A stretch of 64,000 nt of DNA from Streptomyces asoensis (GTDB lineage Bacteria > Actinomycetota > Actinomycetes > Streptomycetales > Streptomycetaceae). The number at the start of each line of letters is the position of its first letter. The stretch's first letter is position 1. Below the pieces are notes generated by a model. That model was not told the DNA's origin, made no database searches, and was given only the letters and a program-made list of their open reading frames with translations. The translations under genes and the position numbers were made by a program. Of this stretch, positions 34,237 through 43,661 are shown one piece after another. The stretch spans positions 5,394,001 to 5,458,000 of the forward strand of contig NZ_CP049838.1 of assembly GCF_013085465.1 (NCBI RefSeq), written 5' to 3'.

Positions 34237-35757
34237 CTAGCGCTCCTTCGTCTCCTCCAGCACCGTCCGCCCCAGCAGCTGGTAGCGGGACGGGTCCCGC
34301 CGCTTGAGGTACTGGGCGTAGCCCACGCCGGCCACCGCGATCAGCGCGACCAGCCACGGCGTCGCCTTCAGCACCAGCGAACCCGACTCCGGCCCCGCCG
34401 CGACCCCCATGTTGGACACCAGCAGCGTGACCACGGCGAGCATCGCGACGCCGCCGACGAGCGGGGCGGCGAACGTCCTGAACCAGTGCCGGCTCTCGGG
34501 GTGGTGGGAGCGGAAGTAGACCAGCACGGCGAACGAGCACACCGCCTGCACCACCAGGATCGCCATCGTGCCGAGGATCGCGAGCAGCACGTACGTACCG
34601 GTGTACGGGTCCTTGCCCGCCGCCCAGAACGCGCCGATCAGGACGGCCGAGACGACGGTCTGGACCAGGCCCGCGATGTGCGGGGAGCCGTGCCGGGCGT
34701 GGGTGCGGCCGACGGTGTTCTTCAGGGAGGGCAGGACGCCCTCGCGGCCCAGGGCGTACATGTAGCGGGCGGCGCAGTTGTGGAAGGCCATGCCGCAGGC
34801 CAGCGAACCGGTGATCATCAGCCACTGCATGACGTCGACGGCCCAGTGGCCGACGTACCGCTCTGTGGGGTTGAAGAACAGGCCGAGCGGGTTGTCGGTG
34901 GCGACCTTCACGGCCGACGACTGTCCGGTGCCCGTGATGGCCATCCAGGAGACGAACACGTAGAAGACGCCGACGCCCAGCACCGAGATCATCGTGGCCT
35001 TGGGGATGATCTTCTTCGGGTTGCGCGACTCCTCGCCGTACATCGCCGTCGACTCGAAGCCGACCCAGGACCAGAAGGCGAAGAAGAGCCCGAGGCCCGC
35101 GCTGGTCCCCTTGAAGGCGTTGACCGGGTTGACCGGGTCGATGCTGAAGCCGTCCGGGCCGCCGCCGTGGAAGGCGACCGAGATCGCCATCGCCGCGAGG
35201 ATCGTCACCTCGGTGGCGAGCAGGACGACGAGCAGTTTCTCGGCGACGGAGACGCCGAACCAGGTGCCCGTCGCGTTGACGGCGAGCATCAGCACCGCGA
35301 ACGCCCACCAGGGGATGTCGAGGCCCGTCTGGTCGTTGAGGGTGGTGGTGGCGAAGGTCGAGAAGATGCCGATCAGCGCCGGCTCGAACACCACGTACGC
35401 GAAGGTCGCGAGCAGCCCCGAGGCGAGCCCGACCGAACGGCCGAGGCCGTAGGAGATGAAGCCGTAGAAGGCGCCCGTCGAGGTGATGTGCTTCGCCATC
35501 GAGGTGAAGCCGACGGAAAAGATCGCCAGGACGACCATTGCGACGAGGTAGCTCGCCGGGGCACCGATGCCGTTGCCCGACGACACCATGAAGGGCACGT
35601 TGCCGGTCATCGCGGTGATCGGCGCGGCCGTCGCGACGGCCATGAAGACCACCCCGAGCAGGCCGATGGCGTTGGGCTTGAGCCGGTGAACGGGCCCTTC
35701 CTCGCCTGACTTCGCCGCTGTGTCCGCCGCTGAGGCGACGCCCTCGTCCACTGCCAT
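34237..35757 (-). CDS. APC-family permease, probable ethanolamine uptake
   Basis: The 506-residue transporter has twelve membrane segments of the amino acid-polyamine-organocation type. It shows the helix-1 motif IGLLGVVFMAVATAAPITAMTGNVP, STGAFYGFISYGLGRSVGLASGLLATFAY in pieces, and the GFESTAMYGEESRNPKKIIP motif between helices 6 and 7. ATG 35757 has AGGAGAGGGG upstream; an earlier frame start lacks one. It is divergent from eutB with a 150-base spacer, so ethanolamine is the likely substrate, which is inferred from context. Confidence 0.88.
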   Translation of the reverse strand: MAVDEGVASAADTAAKSGEEGPVHRLKPNAIGLLGVVFMAVATAAPITAMTGNVPFMVSSGNGIGAPASYLVAMVVLAIFSVGFTSMAKHITSTGAFYGFISYGLGRSVGLASGLLATFAYVVFEPALIGIFSTFATTTLNDQTGLDIPWWAFAVLMLAVNATGTWFGVSVAEKLLVVLLATEVTILAAMAISVAFHGGGPDGFSIDPVNPVNAFKGTSAGLGLFFAFWSWVGFESTAMYGEESRNPKKIIPKATMISVLGVGVFYVFVSWMAITGTGQSSAVKVATDNPLGLFFNPTERYVGHWAVDVMQWLMITGSLACGMAFHNCAARYMYALGREGVLPSLKNTVGRTHARHGSPHIAGLVQTVVSAVLIGAFWAAGKDPYTGTYVLLAILGTMAILVVQAVCSFAVLVYFRSHHPESRHWFRTFAAPLVGGVAMLAVVTLLVSNMGVAAGPESGSLVLKATPWLVALIAVAGVGYAQYLKRRDPSRYQLLGRTVLEETKER

Positions 35758-35856
35758 CGGGGTGGCCCCTCTCCTGGTCGTCCGCTGGTGTGCTGGACCG
35801 GAACTCTTCAGCCCGAATGAGTCGGTCAAGGGTGTCGGGACGTTAAATGCTTGTCA

Positions 35857-35878
35857 ACCAGACCTTTAGAAATCTGGT
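35857..35878. promoter_or_regulatory. Palindrome between permease and eutB genes
   Basis: ACCAGA at 35857-35862 and TCTGGT at 35873-35878 flank a partly symmetric centre (TTTAGAAA). This 22-bp dyad lies 30 bases before the eutB ATG and is a candidate operator for a local regulator controlling both directions. Confidence 0.5.
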
Positions 35879-35907
35879 CGCAACACGCGCCTCGTACGGT
35901 CGCCGCC

Positions 35908-37344
35908 ATGAGCGCCTACACCTCCACCCTCGGCGGCGAGCGGTACCGCTTCGACTCGCTCGCCCGGCTGCTCGCCGCCGCGAGCCCCGAACGCTCCGGC
36001 GACCGCCTGGCCGGTCTCGCGGCGCAGGACGCCCGACAGCGGGTCGCGGCGCGCTGGGCGCTGGCGGAGGTGCCGCTGACCGACTTCCTGACCCGGCCGC
36101 TGATCCCCTACGAGGACGACGACGTCACCCGGCTCGTCCTCGACACCCACGATCCGGCCGCCTTCGCGCCGGTGGCGTCGATGACGGTCGGGGAGCTGCG
36201 GGAGTGGCTGCTGTCGGAGGCGGCGGACGCGGTGACGCTGGCCGCGCTGGCGCCCGGACTCACCCCGGAGATGGCGGCCGCCGTCTCCAAGCTCATGGGG
36301 AACGCAGATCTCGTGACGGTGGCCCGGAAGGTACGGGTGGTGACCGCGTTCCGCTCGACCATCGGGCTGCCGGGCCGACTGGCCACCCGGCTCCAGCCCA
36401 ACCACCCGACCGACGACCCGGCGGGCGTCGCGGCCGCCCTCCTCGACGGCCTCCTGCTCGGCTCCGGCGACGCGGTGATCGGCATCAACCCGGCCACCGA
36501 CAGCCCGAAGGCCGTACGGGACCTGCTGGAACTGCTCGACGGGGTGATCGGGCGGTACGCGATACCCACCCAGTCCTGCGTGCTGTGCCACGTCACCACC
36601 AGCGTGGACCTGATGGAGCGGGGCGCCCCCGTCGACCTCGTCTTCCAGTCCATCGCCGGCACCCAGGCGGCGAACGCCTCCTTCGGGGTCACCCTCGGCC
36701 TGCTCGACGAGGCGTACGAGGCGGCGCTGGCCCTGGAGCGGGGGACGGTCGGCCGGAACGTCATGTACTTCGAGACCGGGCAGGGCAGCGCCCTCTCCGC
36801 CGGCGCGCACCACGGGGTCGACCAGCAGACGGTCGAGGCGCGGGCGTACGCGGTCGCCCGCCGCTACGACCCGCTGCTGGTGAACACGGTCGTCGGCTTC
36901 ATCGGCCCGGAGTACCTCTACGACGGCCGGCAGATCCTGCGCGCCGCCCTCGAGGACCACTTCTGCGGCAAGCTGCTCGGCCTGCCCATGGGCCTGGACA
37001 TCTGCTACACCAACCACGCCGACGCCGATGACGACGACATCGCCACGATGCTGACGATGCTCGGCGTGGCCGGGGCCTCCTTCGTGATCTGCACCCCGGG
37101 CGGCGACGACATCATGCTCAACTACCAGTCGGCCTCGTACCACGACGCGTTGTACCTGCGGGAGGTGCTGGGGCTGCGCCCGGCGCCGGAGTTCGAGGCG
37201 TGGCTGGATTCGATCGGGTTGCTGGACCCGCGCGGCGGCATCCGCGAGCTGTCCGGAACGACCCACCCGCTGACGGGGATCGCCACCACCGGGACCGACG
37301 GACACACCGCCGGCCGCGCCACCGGACGGGAGCTCGCCGCATGA
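35908..37344 (+). CDS. eutB: Ethanolamine ammonia-lyase large subunit
   Basis: EutB is the catalytic subunit of the adenosylcobalamin enzyme that converts ethanolamine to acetaldehyde and ammonia. The 478-residue protein matches the family: LMGNADLVTVARKVRVVT in pieces, GLPGRLATRLQPNHPTDDP, DAVIGINPATDSP, QSCVLCHVTTS, the FQSIAGTQAANASFGV barrel strand, FETGQGSALSAGAHHGVDQQT, and LGLPMGLDICYTNHADADDDD. ATG 35908 is the start. It overlaps eutC by four bases (ATGA). No microcompartment shell genes are present, as in other actinomycetes, so acetaldehyde must be handled in the cytosol. Confidence 0.96.
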   Translation: MSAYTSTLGGERYRFDSLARLLAAASPERSGDRLAGLAAQDARQRVAARWALAEVPLTDFLTRPLIPYEDDDVTRLVLDTHDPAAFAPVASMTVGELREWLLSEAADAVTLAALAPGLTPEMAAAVSKLMGNADLVTVARKVRVVTAFRSTIGLPGRLATRLQPNHPTDDPAGVAAALLDGLLLGSGDAVIGINPATDSPKAVRDLLELLDGVIGRYAIPTQSCVLCHVTTSVDLMERGAPVDLVFQSIAGTQAANASFGVTLGLLDEAYEAALALERGTVGRNVMYFETGQGSALSAGAHHGVDQQTVEARAYAVARRYDPLLVNTVVGFIGPEYLYDGRQILRAALEDHFCGKLLGLPMGLDICYTNHADADDDDIATMLTMLGVAGASFVICTPGGDDIMLNYQSASYHDALYLREVLGLRPAPEFEAWLDSIGLLDPRGGIRELSGTTHPLTGIATTGTDGHTAGRATGRELAA

Positions 37345-38153
37345 CCATCAGCCAGGCAGCCCGCAGTCAGACAGCCCGCAGTCAGACAGCCGACAGTCAG
37401 GCCCCCGACGGTCAGGGCGAGTTGTGGGCGTCCCTGCGCCTGCGCACCCAGGCCCGTATCGGTCTGGGCCGGGCCGGTTCCGCCCTGCCCACCCGGCACC
37501 GCCTGGAGCTCCAGGCCGCGCACGCCGCCGCCCGGGACGCGGTGCACTCGCCGTTCGACCCGGACGCGGTGGCCGCGCGGCTGACCGGCACCTCGGTGGT
37601 CCGGGTGCGCAGCGCCGCCCCCGACCGCCTCACCTACCTCCAGCGCCCAGACCTGGGCCGCCGGCTGAACCCCGTCGACCGGGCCCATCTGCCCACCGGC
37701 GAGTGGGACGTCGTCTTCGTGGTCGCCGACGGACTCTCCAGCCAGGCGGTGCACGAGCACGCGGCGGCGATGATCCGGGCGACGACCGCGCGGCTGCCGT
37801 CCGGCACCCGGGTGGCGCCCGTCGTCCTCGCCGAACAGGCCCGGGTGGCCCTCGGCGACGACATCGCGCACACCATGGCCGCCACGGCCGTGGTGCTCCT
37901 CGTCGGCGAACGCCCCGGCATGTCGGCGGCGGACTCGCTGGGTGCGTACCTGACCCACCGGCCCGTGCCGGGTGTCACCACCGACGCCGACCGCAACTGC
38001 CTGTCCAACATCCGCCCGCCCCTGGGCCTGGACTACGAGACGGCGGCGGGGAAGCTGGTGGCGCTGCTGGCCGGGGCGCGGGAGCTGGGGCGGTCGGGGG
38101 TGGCCCTGAAGGACGAATCCGGCGACGAGGCTGTAGTCGACCGACGGCCATGA
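37341..38153 (+). CDS. eutC: Ethanolamine ammonia-lyase small subunit
   Basis: EutC completes the cobalamin site of the lyase. The 270-residue protein has LRLRTQARIGLGRAGSALPT, DRLTYLQRPDLGRRL, VVFVVADGLSSQAVHEHA, the GERPGMSAADSLGAYL cobalamin-region motif and TDADRNCLSNIRP. The first 26 codons are a 15-bp tandem repeat encoding a five-residue repeat (ARSQT/ADSQA), an N-terminal extension absent from most EutC proteins. It follows eutB with translational coupling. Confidence 0.95.
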   Translation: MTISQAARSQTARSQTADSQAPDGQGELWASLRLRTQARIGLGRAGSALPTRHRLELQAAHAAARDAVHSPFDPDAVAARLTGTSVVRVRSAAPDRLTYLQRPDLGRRLNPVDRAHLPTGEWDVVFVVADGLSSQAVHEHAAAMIRATTARLPSGTRVAPVVLAEQARVALGDDIAHTMAATAVVLLVGERPGMSAADSLGAYLTHRPVPGVTTDADRNCLSNIRPPLGLDYETAAGKLVALLAGARELGRSGVALKDESGDEAVVDRRP

Positions 38154-38202
38154 GCCGACGCCACCTCTTTCGGGGCCCCGAAGGACAACGGGCAGGCCTG
38201 AC

Positions 38203-39075
38203 TCACCGCCCCGGCAGCATCAGCCCCAGCGCCCCCTCGCGCACCGTCCAGGTGCGCACGCGTACCGGCCCCGCGACCGCCGCGTCCGCCCGGTAGCGGA
38301 AGTCCGCGCCCGAGACGGTCACCGTCCGCCCCCGCGCCTCCAGGGGCACCGCCACCGCGCCCAGGGACAGCGGCCGTACCTGCACGATCGCCGTGCCGGA
38401 GGGCCCCGGGGTCACCGACACCGCCTCCACCGGCTGGTCGAGGTCGACCAGCGTCACCCCGTCGACCTCGATCCGCAGCCGGGCCGGGCCGGGCGGGGCC
38501 GGGGCGGCGGAGAGCCGCGTCGGCCGTGACGGCACCAGCGTCCGGAAGAGGGACTGGTAGGTCCGCAGCCAGGGGTGGCCGCCGCCCTGCGCGAGCCCGG
38601 CCTCCGCCACGGTCGGCTCCGGCTGCGGGGCGAGCGGCACCGGCGGGATCCGCAGCGCGCCCAGCACCACCCCGTCGCTGTCGTCCACCAGTACGTCCAG
38701 ACGCCGCTCGGCGCCGTCCAGGACGGCCCGGGCCGCCGCCACCGCCCCCGTGGGCACCCCCAGGGCGTGCGCGACGCCCAGGGCGGCACCCACCGGCACC
38801 ACCGACAGCACGGTTTCGGCCAGGGCCCGCTGTCGGTGCAGCAGGGTCACCGTCCGCATCAGCGCGCGGTCGTCGCCGACGACCACCGGCCGCCGCGAGC
38901 CCCGCCGGGCCAGCACCCGGGCGAATTCCTCCGGGTCCTCGGGGAGACACACCTTCGTACGCGCCGCACCCGCGCTGAGCACGTCTTTCGCGATTCGTAC
39001 GGACTCCCCGTCCGTGCGCCGGGCGACCGGATCGATGATCACCAGCAGCTGATCGGACGTCGCGAAAGTCGCCAC
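38203..39075 (-). CDS. Diacylglycerol kinase-like protein
   Basis: The 290-residue protein has the DAGK/NAD-kinase-like Rossmann start ([16 protein letters not shown]), a helix-strand alternation and the region [19 protein letters not shown]. This resembles the GGGTxNxxA loop of lipid kinases, but the canonical GGDGT motif reads [11 protein letters not shown]. The C-terminal half is a beta-rich domain with a lipid-kinase-like ending. Catalysis is therefore doubtful; it may be a degenerate or non-catalytic relative. GTG 39075 is the start, divergent from purA. Confidence 0.7.
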   Translation of the reverse strand: MATFATSDQLLVIIDPVARRTDGESVRIAKDVLSAGAARTKVCLPEDPEEFARVLARRGSRRPVVVGDDRALMRTVTLLHRQRALAETVLSVVPVGAALGVAHALGVPTGAVAAARAVLDGAERRLDVLVDDSDGVVLGALRIPPVPLAPQPEPTVAEAGLAQGGGHPWLRTYQSLFRTLVPSRPTRLSAAPAPPGPARLRIEVDGVTLVDLDQPVEAVSVTPGPSGTAIVQVRPLSLGAVAVPLEARGRTVTVSGADFRYRADAAVAGPVRVRTWTVREGALGLMLPGR

Positions 39076-39117
39076 CTCGGTCCTGCCTCGCTTCCTCGGG
39101 TAGCATCTTTGTGCAAG

Positions 39118-39145
39118 AGCCCCTTGCGCTATTGCGCCAGGGGCT
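39118..39145 (+). promoter_or_regulatory. Hairpin in the purA leader
   Basis: AGCCCCTTGCGC at 39118-39129 pairs with GCGCCAGGGGCT at 39134-39145 across TATT, with one mismatch. It lies just after TAGCAT (39101-39106), a plausible -10 box for purA, and 137 bases before the purA start. A terminator-like stem in a leader suggests attenuation, but it could be a relic. Confidence 0.45.
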
Positions 39146-39281
39146 TGGTCTATTCCGGGGCATCCGGGTCCGACAAGCGGCGACCGACGACGGTCGCGGT
39201 GCACGCGGTGCACGCGGTGGAAAGAGCCACCGCGTACGCCCCTGGCCTTGGACATGCCCCACCCGGAAGGGGTGTACGCGC

Positions 39282-40565
39282 GTGCCCGCACTTGTGCTGC
39301 TCGGTGCTCAGTGGGGTGACGAAGGCAAGGGAAAGGCCACCGACCTTCTCGGTGGCTCGGTGGATTACGTAGTGCGTTACCAGGGCGGCAACAACGCCGG
39401 CCACACGGTCGTCGTGGGCGACCAGAAGTACGCACTCCACCTGCTCCCTTCGGGAATTCTGTCACCCGGCTGTACGCCGGTCATCGGTAACGGTGTCGTT
39501 GTCGACCCGTCGGTCCTGCTCTCCGAGCTGAGCGGTCTGAACGAGCGCGGCGTCGACACGTCGAAGCTGCTGATCAGCGGCAACGCGCACATCATCACCC
39601 CGTACAACGTCACTGTCGACAAGGTGACGGAACGCTTCCTCGGAAAGCGCAAGATCGGCACCACCGGCCGCGGTATCGGCCCGACCTACGCCGACAAGAT
39701 CAACCGGGTCGGCATCCGGGTCCAGGACCTGTACGACGAGTCGATCCTCACCCAGAAGGTCGAGGCGGCGCTCGACGGCAAGAACCAGCTGCTCACCAAG
39801 CTGTACAACCGCCGCGCGATCGCCGTGGACCAGGTCGTCGAGGAGCTGCTGGGTTACGCGGAGAAGCTCGCTCCGTACGTCACCGACACGGTTCTGCTCC
39901 TCAACCAGGCGCTGGAGGCGAACAAGGTCGTCCTCTTCGAGGGCGGTCAGGGCACGCTCCTCGACATCGACCACGGCACGTATCCCTTCGTCACCTCGTC
40001 GAACCCGACCGCGGGCGGCGCCTGCACGGGCGCGGGCGTGGGCCCGACGAAGATCAGCCGGGTCATCGGCATCCTGAAGGCCTACACGACCCGCGTCGGC
40101 TCGGGCCCGTTCCCGACCGAGCTGTTCGACGAGGACGGCGAGGCGCTGCGCCGCATCGGCGGCGAGCGGGGCGTGACGACCGGTCGTGACCGCCGCTGCG
40201 GCTGGTTCGACGCGGTCATCGCCCGCTACGCGACCCGCGTGAACGGCCTGACGGACTTCTTCCTGACGAAGCTCGACGTCCTGACCGGCTGGGAGCAGAT
40301 CCCGGTCTGCGTGGCCTACGAGATCGACGGCAAGCGCGTCGAGGAACTCCCGTACTCGCAGAGCGACTTCCACCACGCGAAGCCGATCTACGAGACCCTG
40401 CCCGGCTGGTCCGAGGACATCACCAAGGCGAAGTCCTTCTCCGACCTGCCGAAGAACGCCCAGGCGTACGTCAAGGCGCTGGAGGAGATGTCCGGCGCCC
40501 CGATCTCCGCGATCGGCGTGGGCCCGGGCCGGGACGAGACGATCGAGATCAACTCGTTCCTGTAG
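39282..40565 (+). CDS. purA: Adenylosuccinate synthetase
   Basis: PurA joins IMP and aspartate, using GTP, in the first step from IMP to AMP. The 427-residue protein begins [23 protein letters not shown], containing the catalytic Asp and the P-loop-like GDEGKGK. It continues with [12 protein letters not shown], the [20 protein letters not shown] motif and the C-terminal [12 protein letters not shown] 39282 has GGAAGGGG upstream. It is monocistronic with a 200-base leader, divergent from the kinase-like gene. Confidence 0.97.
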   Translation: MPALVLLGAQWGDEGKGKATDLLGGSVDYVVRYQGGNNAGHTVVVGDQKYALHLLPSGILSPGCTPVIGNGVVVDPSVLLSELSGLNERGVDTSKLLISGNAHIITPYNVTVDKVTERFLGKRKIGTTGRGIGPTYADKINRVGIRVQDLYDESILTQKVEAALDGKNQLLTKLYNRRAIAVDQVVEELLGYAEKLAPYVTDTVLLLNQALEANKVVLFEGGQGTLLDIDHGTYPFVTSSNPTAGGACTGAGVGPTKISRVIGILKAYTTRVGSGPFPTELFDEDGEALRRIGGERGVTTGRDRRCGWFDAVIARYATRVNGLTDFFLTKLDVLTGWEQIPVCVAYEIDGKRVEELPYSQSDFHHAKPIYETLPGWSEDITKAKSFSDLPKNAQAYVKALEEMSGAPISAIGVGPGRDETIEINSFL

Positions 40566-40587
40566 ACCCCCGACAGGTCGTCGGCTT

Positions 40588-40617
40588 GGGCCGGTCTTGG
40601 ACATCCTTGACCGGCCC
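40588..40617 (+). terminator. Terminator after purA
   Basis: GGGCCGGTC at 40588-40596 pairs perfectly with GACCGGCCC at 40609-40617 across a 12-base loop. Confidence 0.7.
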
Positions 40618-40709
40618 ATGGTCTGTTCGCGGTTACGCCCGTAACTGGCGGAAGCAAGCATCTACGCGGGTAGTTGCCCCTCCTTCCTCACCAGTTCCAG
40701 GAGCCCCGT

Positions 40710-42539
40710 ATGCCCGTCAACCCCATGAACCGCCGTGAGTTCGTGCAGAAGTCGGCCGTCACCGGAGCGGCCGTGGCCGTCGCGGGAGCGGTCGGTTCCG
40801 GTAGCGCCGAGGCCTCCACCGGCCACGCCGGCCACGCGCCCGGGAAGACGCCCCGCACCTGGTCGTTCTCCATCCTGGGCACCACCGACCTGCACAGTCA
40901 CGTCTTCGACTGGGACTACTACACCGACGCCGCCTACACGGACAGCAAGGGCAACTCGGTCGGGGTCGCCCGGGTCGCCACGCTCGTCGAGCAGCAGCGG
41001 GCGGCGAAGGGCGAGGGTCACGTCCTCCTCGTCGACGCCGGCGACATCATCCAGGGCACCTCGCTCGCCTACTACTTCGCGCGCGTCGACCCGATCACCG
41101 GGACCGACGGCAAGAAGGGGCCGAAGCACCCCATGGCCGTCGCCATGAACCACATGCGCTACGACGCCGCCGCCCTCGGCAACCACGAGTTCAACTACGG
41201 CATCGAGGTGCTGCGGAAGTTCGAGCAGCAGTGCCACTTCCCGCTGCTCGGCGCCAACGCGCTGGACGCGAAGACCCTCAAGCCCGCCTTCGCCCCGTAC
41301 ACGGTCAAGAAGATCCGCGTCCCCGGCGCCCCCGACATCAAGGTCGGCATCCTGGGCCTCACCAACCCCGGCATCGCCCTGTGGGACAAGGACAACGTCA
41401 GCGGCAGGATGGTCTTCCCGGGTCTGGTGGAGCAGGCGAAGAAGTACGTGCCGAGGCTGCGGGCGCTGGGCTGTGACGTCGTCTTCCTGACCGACCACTC
41501 CGGGCTCGACGGATCCACCTCCTACGGCGACGCGCTCCCGTACGTCGAGAACGCCTCCAACCTCGTCGCCGAGCAGGTCCCCGGCATCGACGCGATCCTC
41601 GTCGGCCACACCCACGTCGAGGTTCCCTCGTACACCGTCAAGAACGCGGAGACCGGCGAGGAGGTGCTGCTCTCCGAGCCGTACTGCTGGGGCTACCGGC
41701 TGACCGTCTTCGACTTCGAGCTCGAACTCCACCACGGGCGCTGGAAGGTCACCGGCAAGAAGGCCCAGACCCTCAACCCCAACAGCGTCGACGAGGACCC
41801 GGAGATCACCAAGCTCCTCAAGGCCGACCACGACCTCGTCGTGAAGTACGTCAACACGGCCGTGGGCACCTGTACGCAGGACCTGTCGGCGGCGGAGTCC
41901 TGCTGGAAGGACGTCCCGATCATGGACTTCATCCACGAGGTCCAGATGAGGACGGTGGCCGCCGGACTGTCGACCGCCGACGCCGCCCTGCCCCTGATCT
42001 CCGTCGCCGCGCCCTTCAGCCGCACCGCCGACATCCCGGCCGGTGACGTCACCATCCGCGACATCGCCGGGCTCTACATCTACGACAACACCCTGTACGG
42101 CAAGAAGCTCACCGGCGCCCAGCTCAAGGACTACCTGGAGTTCGCCGCGAAGTACTACCACCAGGTACCGGCGGGCACGGCGGTCGACACCGCGACCCTG
42201 ACCAACGCCAACAGCTTCTGGGACTACATGTACGACACGGCGGCAGGCGTCTCGTACGACATCGACATCGCGCAGGCGGAGGGGGCGCGGATCAGGAACC
42301 TCACCTACGACGGCGCCGCCGTCGCCGACGACCAGGTCTTCGTCGTCGCCGTCAACAACTACCGCGCCAACGGCGGCAGCGGCTACCCGCACATCGCCGC
42401 CGCCGACATCGCCTACAGCTCCACCAACGAGATCCGTCAGCTGATGATCGACTACATCACGTCCGAGGGGACCCTGGACCCGGCCGACTTCGCCGCCGCC
42501 GACTGGAAGCTGACGCAGGCCGGCACGGCCGTCTTCTGA
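40710..42539 (+). CDS. Tat-exported 5'-nucleotidase/2',3'-cyclic phosphodiesterase family protein
   Basis: The 609-residue enzyme starts with a twin-arginine signal (NRREFVQKSAVTGAAVAVAGAVG), so it is exported folded. The N-terminal metallophosphatase domain carries all metal motifs: GTTDLHSHVFDWDYY, VDAGDIIQG, LGNHEFNYG, DVVFLTDHSG and GHTHVEVPS. The C-terminal 5'-nucleotidase domain (residues about 380-600) has the DAALPLISVAAPFSRTADIP and YIYDNTLYGKKLTG substrate region. It should release phosphate and nucleosides from extracellular nucleotides or UDP-sugars. CAGGAG precedes ATG 40710; an earlier frame start would spoil the Tat signal. Confidence 0.93.
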   Translation: MPVNPMNRREFVQKSAVTGAAVAVAGAVGSGSAEASTGHAGHAPGKTPRTWSFSILGTTDLHSHVFDWDYYTDAAYTDSKGNSVGVARVATLVEQQRAAKGEGHVLLVDAGDIIQGTSLAYYFARVDPITGTDGKKGPKHPMAVAMNHMRYDAAALGNHEFNYGIEVLRKFEQQCHFPLLGANALDAKTLKPAFAPYTVKKIRVPGAPDIKVGILGLTNPGIALWDKDNVSGRMVFPGLVEQAKKYVPRLRALGCDVVFLTDHSGLDGSTSYGDALPYVENASNLVAEQVPGIDAILVGHTHVEVPSYTVKNAETGEEVLLSEPYCWGYRLTVFDFELELHHGRWKVTGKKAQTLNPNSVDEDPEITKLLKADHDLVVKYVNTAVGTCTQDLSAAESCWKDVPIMDFIHEVQMRTVAAGLSTADAALPLISVAAPFSRTADIPAGDVTIRDIAGLYIYDNTLYGKKLTGAQLKDYLEFAAKYYHQVPAGTAVDTATLTNANSFWDYMYDTAAGVSYDIDIAQAEGARIRNLTYDGAAVADDQVFVVAVNNYRANGGSGYPHIAAADIAYSSTNEIRQLMIDYITSEGTLDPADFAAADWKLTQAGTAVF

Positions 42540-42636
42540 CGCCGGGCGCCGGGCCCCGCAGCAAGGGAAAAATGCCGCATACAGGCATATCCTGGGGTTG
42601 ACAGGCATGTGTGTCGACCAGAAGGAAGTGACTGCG

Positions 42637-42930
42637 ATGCGCATGATGCTGAAGGCGTCCATGGACACCGAGAAGGCGAACGAGGCCATCCGGAACGGCA
42701 CCCTCGGGAAGCTGATCGAGGAGTCCATGGCGCAGCTCAAGCCCGAGGCCGCCTACTTCACCACCGACCACGGCCGACGCACCGCCTTCCTGTTCTTCGA
42801 CATGGAAGAGAGTGCGCAGATGCCCGTGCTCAGCGAGCCGTTCTTCCTCAACCTCGGGGCGGAGATCTCCTACACCCCGGTGATGAACAGGGAGGACGTG
42901 CAGAAGGGCCTCTCGCAGCTCGGCCGTTGA
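42637..42930 (+). CDS. Short protein of unknown function
   Basis: The 97-residue protein is soluble and begins MRMMLKASMDTEKANEAIRNGTLGKLI, followed by KPEAAYFTTDHGRRTAFLFFDMEES and PFFLNLGAEISYTPVMNREDV. The strand-helix pattern suggests a small ferredoxin-like fold of the YCII/antibiotic monooxygenase-like kind, though I do not recognise an exact family. AAGGAAG lies before ATG 42637. Confidence 0.8.
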   Translation: MRMMLKASMDTEKANEAIRNGTLGKLIEESMAQLKPEAAYFTTDHGRRTAFLFFDMEESAQMPVLSEPFFLNLGAEISYTPVMNREDVQKGLSQLGR

Positions 42931-42951
42931 CCGTTCGCCCGGACCGGCCGC

Positions 42952-43602
42952 TCAGCTGAACACGATCATCGACCCCTGCGCCAGACTCCGCGTCGCCGCC
43001 GCGTGCAGCCCGAGCCAGACGTGCCGTTCGCGCGCGAAGGGGCTGGAATCGTACGGCGCCGGAACGGCGGGTTCCTCCAACTCCGTGGGCCCGGCGGGCG
43101 GTTGGGGGGCCGCCGGAGGATTGGCCGGATCGATGCCGATCGACGGGGCGACGAACTCCAGTTCCCGCAGCAGGGACTGCGCGGAACCCAGGGGTCCGCC
43201 GCCCGCGAGGAGTTCGTCGTTGGACAGGGGCTGCGGGAAGTCGACGGGAACGTAGGCGCCTGCGTGGTCGTAGTGCCAGACCAGGTGCGACTGCTGGGCC
43301 GTCGCCTCGAACATCTCCAGGAGCTGCTCGTAGTCGCCGCCCAACTCGTCCACCGGCGTCACCGGCAGACCGCACACCTGGAGGAGGTAGGCGCGGCGCA
43401 GGAAGTGCAGGGCGTCGTAGTCGAAGCCGGCCACCGGGGCGACCTCGCCGGACAGCCCCGGCATGTACTGGTACACCGGCACGGGCGGCAGACCCGCCTC
43501 GGCCAGCACCTTGTTGTACTGGGCGAGTTCGTCGGCGAAAGGATTGTCGGGGGTGTGGCACAACACGTCGACGAGCGGCACCAGCCACAGGTCACAGGCC
43601 AA
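42952..43602 (-). CDS. Hypothetical protein
   Basis: The 216-residue protein begins MACDLWLVPLVDVLCHTPDNPFADEL and has LHFLRRAYLLQVCGLPVTPVDELGGDYEQLLEMFEA in pieces, then a low-complexity Pro/Ala/Glu linker at about 150-185, and ends RHVWLGLHAAATRSLAQGSMIVFS. No signal or membrane segment. The start codon is TTG at 43602 with GAGGAG six bases upstream, a clear case of a TTG start. The family is unknown. Confidence 0.8.
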   Translation of the reverse strand: MACDLWLVPLVDVLCHTPDNPFADELAQYNKVLAEAGLPPVPVYQYMPGLSGEVAPVAGFDYDALHFLRRAYLLQVCGLPVTPVDELGGDYEQLLEMFEATAQQSHLVWHYDHAGAYVPVDFPQPLSNDELLAGGGPLGSAQSLLRELEFVAPSIGIDPANPPAAPQPPAGPTELEEPAVPAPYDSSPFARERHVWLGLHAAATRSLAQGSMIVFS

Positions 43603-43661
43603 AGAGAGCTCCTCACTCAGTACGTTGACCGGTCAGGGAAGAGTAGTCGGTGCGGCCCGCA

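Noticed and set aside
34226..34241. CTAGCACTC resembling half of the CIRCE heat-shock operator
   Set aside because: The second half-site GAGTGCTAG at the right spacing is absent and the sequence lies at the 3' ends of two genes. It is a short stop-codon palindrome.
34486..35709. 407-codon plus-strand frame opposite the permease gene
   Set aside because: Arg/Asp/Gly-rich shadow of a gene with twelve clear membrane segments on the other strand.
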